Part shown: one piece after another, positions 56,541 to 64,000 of the stretch
Position numbering within the stretch: the stretch's first letter is position 1
Layout of the letters: every line of letters starts with the position of its first letter
Source of the DNA: Taxillus chinensis
Taxonomy: Eukaryota; Streptophyta; Magnoliopsida; Santalales; Loranthaceae
Direction: 5' to 3'
DNA length: 64,000 nt
NCBI GenBank assembly: GCA_023512835.1
Contig: CM042085.1
Coordinates: 34,072,312-34,136,311, forward strand
Program-made: the position numbers and the translations under genes
Notes under the pieces: model-generated
What the model saw: the letters and a program-made list of their open reading frames with translations, nothing else
What the model was told of the DNA's origin: nothing
The model's database searches: none

Positions 56541-57970
56541 AAAAGGGTACCTCGACCACCGATGGTCTGCTCCGCCCTCGCCTAGTGGGGGTGGTAGCTC
56601 GGCCTCCTCCTGGTACGTCGCCTCCGGGCGCAAACACCCTTCCTTGGCCCGGCCACCGGTCGGCTCCTCCTTTGGACGCTTCCCGCTAAGGTTGCCTCCA
56701 GCCTCGCCTCGCTGCCGCTCCGGCCTCCCCTGGGGTTGGGTCTGACCGGATCCCGCCTGGTTGGCTTGGCCACCGACGAGCTGGTCTCTCGGGTCTGGTG
56801 CACCTGGAAGCTAGGATCACTCCTCACGCCGGATGCCATGCCCCCGCTCCTCGTTGCCCTCTCGCAAACCCGGCGCAAATGGCCCTCTGCGTCCATAGTT
56901 GTTGCATCGCCGGTCCTTCTTGGGGCACTCCCCTTTGAAGTGACCCTGCTCTCCACAACAGGTGACAGCTGCTAGGTAGACTCCCGGATGGACCACCCCG
57001 TCTTCCGCCGCCAAAGGTGAACCTCTCGGGGTTCCACGGATGTCCGACCCCGATCGCGAAAAGAACCGCTATCCCTCTCCTCCGTCTTGAGCCTCTTGGA
57101 CCCCGCATCTCGATCAGGCCCACTCTGCAACCGCGACCCCGATGGGCCTGCCTCCCATCATCCGGCTCTCTCTCGGCTATACGGGCCGTCTCCACGGCCT
57201 CCTCAAGATAGGTCCTCAAGCGTAGAATTGCCACCCCTCTGCCTGGGGGCTGGCCTAAGGCCCAAAGTGAACTTGTGGGCCTTCAGGTCCTCCCTTGCCA
57301 CGGTCTCAGGGAGCAAACCTACTCAAGCTTCGAACTCCCGCTCATACTCAAGTACCGTCCTGGATCCCTTGCTTCAAGCTGCCGAATTCTTCCCTCTTCC
57401 GCCATCTCACCGATTCCGGAAGAACTCATCATGGAAGAGTTGCAAGAACTCCTCCCAAAGCATGAGTTGCACCGCATGGCTCCCCGCGACACTCATCCAC
57501 CACTCCAAAGCATCCCCCTCCAGTGCCCGAATTGCCGGCCGCACCTTATCCTCTTCCGGGCAGGAGAAAGGAGAACACATGCTCGATCGCCCGCCAACCA
57601 CCGCCGCCTACCACGGGATCTCCTTCCCCCTTAAATCGCGGAGGTTGTTCCTTTCGGAACCGTGTCACCACGTCATCCTCTGCACGAGTTGGTACACCAC
57701 CCGGCCGAACTCTCACGCTCACGAGGCGCTCTCCTACTGGTGGTGGTGGTGGTGGCACCACCGTTGTCTTTGCCATCTCACGGCGCACCTCCTCCCGAAC
57801 GTCCCGCCGGAGTCCCTCCCGTAGCTCTCGTACCTCCGGCGGATGCCTTCTCGTAGGCGTGCCGGCAACAACGCATGCCCTCCAACGGACGGTCCCGCAC
57901 CCGGACCCTCATGGGCAGATGACTCATCAGCCACTGCCCCGGACGCACGTGTCACTCTCCTCGGCGGCAT
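56541..57970 (-). pseudogene. Chromovirus B gag pseudogene
   Basis: ATG at 57970 (minus) starts MPPRRVTRASGAVADESSAHEGPG, as in C. Capsid motifs follow: TRFRKEQPPRFKGEGDPVV (57680), LEGDALEWWMSVAGSHAVQLMLWEEFLQLFHDEFFRNR (57530-57407). Zinc-knuckle remnants (CCGEQGHFKGECPKKDRRCNN) are near 56970-56900. The frame is lost and regained many times. Compared with C gag, Gln and Leu codons CAG and CTG are often CGG and CCG here, together with one-base losses. Confidence 0.83.
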
Positions 57971-58380
57971 TCTTACTACACGAAGTAAGAAGCACAACGT
58001 CAAAACAATTTTTATAATCTATCGCGTCACTACCTCTACCCCACTCTGATCAATTCCACTATCACATGACATTACACACATAAATTGCATCAATCACATT
58101 GCACGCTTCGGTACACATTGCCAAACAAATCGAGTTGCACATTTCACTTAATCATATGATCTTATCCACAGTTTAGCATACATTCACAACAAATGCAACT
58201 AGTACCCTAATGCCAATGCATGCAAATCCTACCACAAGACTCGACTACCCTAAGTACACCTTGGAGGCTCAAAGAGGACCATGTTGATCAGGCATGTCCC
58301 TCCAGGCTCCTCCAAAGGACTTAGGATAACCAGGTCCGCCCACTACCCTAGGCCAACTAGACCATGCTCTGATACCATAT
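57971..58380 (-). other. B leader and primer binding site
   Basis: Non-coding leader. GCTCTGATACCA at 58366-58377 is the complement of the initiator Met tRNA site TGGTATCAGAGC, three bases from the LTR end. Confidence 0.85.
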
Positions 58381-60204
58381 TGTCACGCCCCGGATTTCCA
58401 ACCCGAGGAAACCGGTACGTGACTCCCCTTTTACCCACACGGAGGGCAAAGGGGTTAGGATACAAACCAAGAATATTACATTTTAAACATCCACCACACA
58501 TTCAAGAAAGTAATGTTCATAAAAGCAATCCAAACCAGTTTATTACAACAAAATCCTTTCCAATCCCATCCCCACTGAGGTTACATCAATTCCCATAAAA
58601 AAAAATAAAACATAAATGGAAGAGAGTAAAATAATTATGGTCTTCCACCTTGGTGTATCCACCTAACGCCTGTAAGTCCCTGGAAAACAAGCAAACACAA
58701 GTAGGAGGGGTGAGCAACCACAACTCGGTAGGGATCAAGTCTCCCCAACCCTTCCCATGCTCCTAGCGGCTACATGCATGTGCACAGGTGTAGTGACATG
58801 ACAGGATTAGGAAAAAGAAAATAAAACATCACACAAGTGGGCGTAACCCCACCCCGGCCACACCGGCTAACAAAACACATCTCAAGCAAGTAGTTTAACC
58901 GCCTCTTCGGGCCATCGATTTAACCGCCTCTCAGGCAAAGTAGTTTAACCACCTCTTCAGGCCCTGGTTTAACCGCCTCTCAGGCAAAGTAGTTTAACCG
59001 CCTCTTCGGGCCAGATAAGACGGTCATGCACACAACACACACCACGGTCACTCAAGCATAAAACCAAACACTTGGTGTGCACCCGTTCACAAGTGCACAA
59101 ACCCACCATTCAGGTCATAGAACAAACACCCAACATACATACATACACTAAATCACAAGTCCAAGCACGACATATTACCAAACACGTAATGGGCATATGC
59201 ACACGGCTATATTCACACAGGCATTTCATCGAACATATAGCATGTAACAACAAATCACACCAAAATGCCACTGAGGCCAACATCCATATAGGAGATCACA
59301 CCTATATGGATTACATATGTATATATAAACAGATATAACTCTACAATCTGCGTAGAACCCTAGGACAAAGGAGGATTTAGGAAGAACAGAACCCCCACCT
59401 TGTATGTTCTCCTGCTCCCGCTTCCACGCAAGACTCCGACCACCCACGCAAGATGCTCCGGCAGCCACTAGAAGCTCTCCTTCCCCCCCTCTCTCTCTCT
59501 CTCTCTCTCTCGACGTCGGTGGAGCAACAAACCCTAAACCTAAAACAGAGGGGCTTCTCCTCCTTATATAGACAACACAACATCAAAACGACGTAGTTTT
59601 GATTAAGTGAATCCCAAGATCAAAACGACGTAGTTTTGATGGAACAAGCTATGACCTTCCCACATCCATACACACCAAAATATTCACAATTCCAACATGG
59701 TCCTTTGGGAAAAGATGATTAGAATGACAAAACCAAGATAACCATGCAAAAACATGCTTGCACACCAATTTGAATGCCAATTCCCCAATTGACATGCAGC
59801 TCCAAATGCACTCAAACTTCACCCCAAGCCTCCTTGCATCTTGTAGAGGTCTAGGAAGCAAAAATATGCTTGCACGTGAAATGGGTGAATTCACGTGCAG
59901 CTCCAAATGCTCTAAAATTTCTGTGGTAGATAGAGGACCTCATTCTAAGAAACTTCTGTTCTTGCACGCCAATTGTTTGAGGCCATCTACTAGGTCAAAA
60001 GTGAGCTCCAAGATCAGCCAAAACAGCTTAAAACTGCCTGTATACGCATAGCATCTTCCTAGGGCATAAAGGTACGTTATCACTTGTCACATGCACCTCC
60101 CAAAAGTCCCCTCTTGGGCTCATCTCTTACCTTAAACTTGTGCACCAACATCCAAGGTGTTTGTGGTTAACTTCATACACACGGGTTACACACGGGTCAT
60201 TACA
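58381..60204 (-). repeat. 5' LTR of chromovirus B
   Basis: Partner of 42084-43963. It has two ACGT palindromes (near 59583-59602 and 59620-59640) against three in the other LTR, a TATA box at about 59564-59571, and a minisatellite at about 58883-59012. From 58.8 to 59.5 kb it differs from its partner mainly at CAG/CTG positions and by one- or two-base losses. Confidence 0.94.
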
Positions 60205-61272
60205 CATAGATTGAAGGACCTGTTGCGGAGACCCATGAACTGTGAAGCAGCCAAGGCAGAGTGCAGCTGTCACTGACTCGAAAACTCATAGAGCTCAAAG
60301 GCTTGTAGAATGAGATGTCAGTTAAGCACTGGTTCTGACCTAGCTTCAAAGCCAGAGAGTAGAAGCATTAGAAGATCAATGCCCTCGGTTCGAAGACTCA
60401 AACTCGAAGAGACGAGATGAAGATTCGTAGACTCGTAGAAATGCTACAAGGCAATATCTTTGAGGCTATGGCTAGTCAGAGGAACGGAGCACGCTGCGAA
60501 GAAGCTAAACACCCTAAAGGTCATCGTTTAAGTAAGTCATTACCCAGGCAGCGGTTTTAAGTATGCTAAGTACTGGAAAACACATGGACGTCATTCGAGG
60601 GTGGTTTAACATGTTTGAACGGTGAAGATCAAAGGGAGAAACATGCTTAACCCTAGTAGAAGGGTTTCTGACTTTCGACCTATAAAAGCAAGGAATGTAC
60701 CTGACTTTAGAAGAGCGCCGATAATATTGTGAGCAGACAAGAAACGTATCTGTAGATATACAAAAGGTGATGCAAAGTAATTCAGAAGATACACAGAGAA
60801 AGACAAAAAGAAAAGAAAAGATAAATAGTAAGTTCATCTGTTCTGCTTCTTGATCATTCAAAGGAACGGATTGTGTGTCCAGGTATAGGAGTGGTTGAAG
60901 GTCGAGCATAGCAAACGGTTATCTACGCAGGAGCAGATTGCGTTAGACAGATTATTACAGTGAGTAAATTCTGGAGCAATACTGTTTTTGTATTCTCATT
61001 TAAAAGGAGAGACAGTTGATCTTATTGTAACAAGGGCTAGACCCTACTGTGTGTTTCTCTCTTTTCTTTCTTATACATGCTTGCTTATAACTGATATTTC
61101 ATGAGACACTAAAAGACCATCCAAATGAGGACCACATCTAATAAAAAACTTCTCCAAAGTATCCTACTTCTTAAAACTAAAGGAATAGTTTTAAGGTATA
61201 CAGATTCCCCCCCCCCTCTCTGTATACACACACGAATACCAAAACAATCACGCTTGGAACCCGGGAATATAA
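60205..61272 (+). repeat. 5' LTR of Copia H, part 2
   Basis: Resumes with the TSD CATAG and the same CTCGTAGA/CTCGAAG word content (60270-60450). It ends CGGGAATATAA, two bases before the primer binding site. A C-run and polypyrimidine stretch lie near 61208-61220. Confidence 0.8.
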
Positions 61273-61273
61273 A

Positions 61274-61288
61274 TTGGTATCGAGCTAC
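61274..61288 (+). other. Primer binding site of Copia H (decayed)
   Basis: TTGGTATCGAGCTAC resembles the TTGGTATCAGAGC site in G, with one base missing. Initiator Met tRNA is the likely primer. Confidence 0.75.
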
Positions 61289-61413
61289 ATTCTCACTTGA
61301 GGCGGTCTATCACTTTGTAGAGAAGTGATCTCACAGATCGATATAATTATGTTGTTGAGATATGTGGCTTAGTAGCTTAGTAACCAAGCAAGAGTCTTGT
61401 TGGTATATTATAA

Positions 61414-62333
61414 ATGGAGATTCCAATTAGTGAGCCGAGTACTAGCTCCAACTACGCAAAGAAGGTGCCTATTTTTGATTGCACAAATTATAAGATGTGA
61501 AGAGCTAGAATGGAGACTGTATTTATGTCCATGGGTATGGACGTTGAACGGGTAATAAGAGACGGATATATAGAACCAGCCAACGACAGAGAACCCATAG
61601 AAGCTGAAAGATGAACCTATGAGCTGAACGGCAGAGCTTTGAGCGTTATTACATCTGCACTCACAGACTCTGAATATGCAAAGGTTATAGACTGCAGGGT
61701 TGCAAAGAATTTTTGGGATAGACTGGAAAGTGTCTATCAAGCAGATTGTAGATTAAAGGAAACTAGGCTGCAACTGTATACTCAGAGATTTGAATCTCTC
61801 AAAATACAAGAGCAAGAGAGTATACAGGAGTTCTTTGTTCATTTGACTGAGATTGTCAGCGACATGAGAAGTCATGGCAAAAATAAAAAGAACTTTGCAA
61901 TTGTAAAGAAAGTGATGAGAGTTCTACCCAAGAGATTCATCCCAAGGGTGGATGTTTTGGAGCACAACCGAGACCTGGACACGATGAGTTTGCAGGAGTT
62001 GCAATGCAGTTTAATTGCATTCGAGATAAAGCCGCACTCGTATGAAGAGCCATCTACTTCAACATCCCAGCCCACAGGCAACGAATCAAAAGAAGTAGCC
62101 TTTAAGGCTATGAGAAAATTAAAAATTAAGAAGGAAGCTGAGTCCTCAGAAGAACAAGAGGACAGTGATAGTGAAGACGGTGAAGATGAGGTGGTAGCCT
62201 ACTTCACTAGAAAATTCAGAAGGAATGGAGCAGTAAAGCAAGCTGGAGGAAAAGGGAAAGGAGGACTTTCCCTCGGATGTTTTAAATGTGGAAAGGGGGG
62301 CACTTTGCATCTCAATGCAAAGTGAAAGCTAAT
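61414..62333 (+). pseudogene. Copia H gag pseudogene, N-terminal part
   Basis: ATG at 61414 starts MEIPISEPSTSSNYAKKVPIFD. TGA at 61498 falls where Copia gag has a conserved Trp (YKM*RARME), and a second TGA is at 61612. The gag (UBN2-like) domain follows: RALSVITSALTDSEYAKV, NFWDRLESVYQ, ETRLQLYTQRFESLKI, ESIQEFFVHLTEIVSDM, KKVMRVLPKRFIPRV. An acidic segment (SSEEQEDSDSEDGEDE) precedes the first zinc knuckle at about 62276-62322, CFKCGKGG, broken by loss of one G in a G-run so that the His and last Cys are out of frame. Confidence 0.87.
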
Positions 62334-63640
62334 GACTCGAGATGATAAAGCCTCGGACGAAAAGGATTCAAAGTGGAAGAAGTCATTATACCGAAGAAGC
62401 AATTCCACAAGGAGACCAGCAGCTCCATAGAATAAGAAGGGCTCACACAAGAATTACATGAGCCGGATTACTGAATCTGATGATGAAGAGGAATGTTCAT
62501 CAGATTGTGCTTTTGTCGCCAAGATAGAGGTGGACAATGGCAGCATTGCCTCAAAGGAGGAAGAGGCAAGTGCAGAAGAAGAAGTTGATCTGGAGGAAGA
62601 GCTAGAGCTTTCTACAGAGGATATCGAGAAGAGAGGTTACAGGATAAAGCAACTTAAGGGAGAGCTCAAGTAAGCCAAGGGAGAGCGTGGTGAAATTAGA
62701 GGTGAGAAGGATAGGGTGTTGGTGGACTCCAAGAAGTTCTGCGAGGAAATTATCAGTTTAAAGCTCAAGCTAGAGGAGCAAATCAAGATCTGTGATGACA
62801 TCACCACAGAACTGACCACCAGAGACACCACAATCCAACTGCTTGAAGAAGAACTGGTAGGCCTTCAACTGAAGATCTCAAAGGATAAAGCTAGTCAAGC
62901 TTCAACCTCTAGGAGTTCTCAGATCCCATCACGTGTCACTCCACAAGAAGCTCAGAGAACCGGGGCAACACCGAAGGTGGGAATGGTTGTCAATTCAGAT
63001 TTCCATGACAATCCAACAAAGACCACTGATGTAATCCAAATCAATAAGAAAATGGAGAGAGTGAATGACGTGAAGATGGATAGACACCAGAAGGAGTCCA
63101 AGACTATAGGAGCGGTCAAATGTATTCAGAAATCTACGCATTCAAAGAAATCTAATGCATATGTCATTTCCACAAATGTTCTGGTGCCCCTCAAGAAAGA
63201 AAGTAAACCTGTACAACCAATCGTCAAGGCCAAGTCTGTTCTGAAGAATATCTCAGTTGTTCAGAAGTTTAGCAACACTAGCTTTCAGGGTTACTTGCTA
63301 TTACTATGCGGTGTGGGGTCACATGGCTAGATTTTATTGGTGGAGGTATCCAAAGGCAAGCTCCTAGAACTACGATGAAGACATCTAGAACGAACATGTA
63401 CCAGACTGAGAGAAAGAAACCAGTGGGAAGTTTCTGCACTTACTGTCAGAAACAAGGACATGATGAAGCTTCATGCTGGTGGAAGCCAAAAGCCCATTAC
63501 CACAAGCAACAAGTTTGCTATACTTGCAGACTTGGAGGTTTGTGATAAGTGTGGTAATGAACAACACAGTACCAGAAGATTACTTATTCCTGAGCAGAAT
63601 AAGATAAAGAAAATTGTGAAAGTTCAAAAGAAGAAGGAGA
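62334..63640 (+). pseudogene. Copia H gag pseudogene, coiled-coil and C-terminal zinc knuckles
   Basis: 62458-62900 encodes an acidic then heptad-like segment (EEELELSTEDIEKRGYRIKQLKGEL, stop, then LKLKLEEQIKICDDI, TIQLLEEELVGLQLKI), likely a coiled coil. A basic region (QIPSRVTPQEAQRT and KKESKPVQPIVKAK) leads to a second zinc-knuckle remnant near 63293-63335. A further intact CCHC, CTYCQKQGHDEASC, is at about 63436-63480. This gag is unusually long, with knuckles on both sides of the coiled coil, as in E and G. Confidence 0.8.
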
Positions 63641-63680
63641 AAGCATCTCAGAAGACTATGAAGCTTAAGCCTCAGGGGGA

Positions 63681-63770
63681 GTGCTTCAAGTCTAAAGTAA
63701 AATAGGAAGAGCGCTTCAAGTCTAAAGTAAAACAGGAAGAGCACTTCAAGTCTAAAGTAAAACAAGTTTA
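63681..63770 (+). repeat. 30-bp tandem repeat (three units) in Copia H
   Basis: Units at 63681, 63711 and 63741 encode FKSKVKQEE-type repeats in frame. The first unit has a TAG where the others have CAG or CAA. The repeat lies between gag and protease. Confidence 0.88.
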
Positions 63771-64000
63771 TATGGCTAAGGAGAAGGAAGTGGCTCATAT
63801 CAAGGACAGACAATGGATCCTTGATAGTGGAGTCGCTGTCACATGATGTGACCTAAAGAAACTGTCGGATGTGAACGAAAACAAATCGACAAAGTAAGAT
63901 TTGGCAATGATAGCTTATCAAGATCAAGGGGCTAGGATCGGCCAAATGGGGAAAGGATAAACGAAGGATGTTCTGCATGTTGAAGGATTAAAATACAATC
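63771..64000 (+). pseudogene. Copia H protease start (partial)
   Basis: DRQWILDSGVAVT (about 63805-63845) is the Copia protease active-site block (WxLDSG), followed by a TGA at about 63846, and then KKLSDVNENKSTK and HVEGLKYN, matching the region downstream of the Copia protease site. The window ends before integrase. Confidence 0.82.

Larger units (their letters stand above)
42084..60204 (-). mobile_element. Chromovirus 'B' (Ty3-gypsy, Tekay/Del-like), minus strand, interrupted by C
   Basis: LTRs at 42084-43963 (3' LTR) and 58381-60204 (5' LTR) are flanked by TSD CATAG (42079-42083, 60205-60209). Read on the minus strand: primer binding site near 58366-58377, gag from 57970, protease near 56510, RT to 55446, then element C, then the RT/RNase H rest, integrase and chromodomain to 44293, and a polypurine tract at 43980-43964. 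The left half of its coding region is well preserved. The right half (55.4-58 kb) has many short indels. Confidence 0.95.
41661..64000 (+). mobile_element. Copia retrotransposon 'H', running off the window (interrupted by B and C)
   Basis: The 5' LTR is 41661-42083 plus 60205-61272 (about 1.49 kb), with termini TGTTGTTCCCG and CGGGAATATAA forming an imperfect inverted repeat. The last bases are AA rather than CA. A primer binding site, decayed gag and the beginning of protease follow. It is inserted in the integrase of F; the left flank is ATAAG, and the right flank is outside the window. It is related to G through LTR word content and gag layout. Confidence 0.85.

Noticed and set aside
57087..57824. 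A 245-codon plus-strand open frame
   Set aside because: It is antisense to the B gag, Pro/Arg/Ser-rich, with no domain; a shadow frame from the GC-rich gag strand.

Overview
This is plant nuclear DNA, almost certainly from an angiosperm with a large repeat-rich genome and probably a eudicot. I find no host gene, tRNA, rRNA, CRISPR or prokaryote-type feature. Nearly every base belongs to LTR retrotransposons stacked inside one another, plus one TRIM and one solo LTR. The evidence is paired long terminal repeats (TG..CA ends), primer binding sites complementary to plant tRNAs, polypurine tracts, 5-bp target site duplications (TSDs), and eroded gag, protease, RT, RNase H and integrase reading frames. 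All protein-coding stretches are broken; nothing here looks autonomous.

Layout. 1-1925: an A-type chromovirus LTR ('D', left end outside the window). 1928-2417: a TRIM with two ~200-bp LTRs. 2418-7874: minus-strand Copia 'E' (gag plus its 5' LTR), split by a solo LTR at 3939-5663 (TSD CCTCC). 7875-41660: plus-strand Ogre/Tat-type Ty3-gypsy 'F' with ORF1, gag, protease, G-patch, an intron-like gap, RT, two RNase H domains and a truncated integrase. F is interrupted by Copia 'G' (8760-33009, TSD CATGC), whose 5' LTR is itself interrupted by chromovirus 'A' (10545-19915, TSD ATCAT). 41661-64000: a second plus-strand Copia, 'H', cuts off the F integrase and runs off the window. H's 5' LTR is interrupted by minus-strand chromovirus 'B' (42084-60204, TSD CATAG), and B's RT by plus-strand chromovirus 'C' (46547-55445, TSD GCAAC). 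The insertion order is therefore F, then G, then A; and F, then H, then B, then C.

Most unusual content. Copia G carries, between pol and its 3' LTR, one continuous frame of about 1,000 codons (27649-30642) broken only by four nonsense codons. Its N-terminal part resembles the plant retrotransposon envelope-like (transposase_32-type) ORF, its middle is Pro-rich and acidic, and its C-terminus resembles a Ulp1/C48 SUMO-protease fold. The His, Asp and Gln positions are present but the catalytic Cys position reads Tyr. A TATA box, a telo-box and a CT-rich leader directly precede it, so it may have had its own promoter.

Other structure. The chromovirus LTRs are mosaics: the solo LTR joins an A-like U3 to a B-like R/U5 near the TATA box, as expected from inter-element strand transfer. 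The same LTR position carries a different minisatellite in different families. The Copia LTRs are filled with short degenerate words (GACTCGTAGA in G and H; CCTTACTCCG in E). About 50-59 kb shows a regional excess of CAG/CTG to CGG/CCG changes and one-base indels that looks more like a base-calling artefact than decay.
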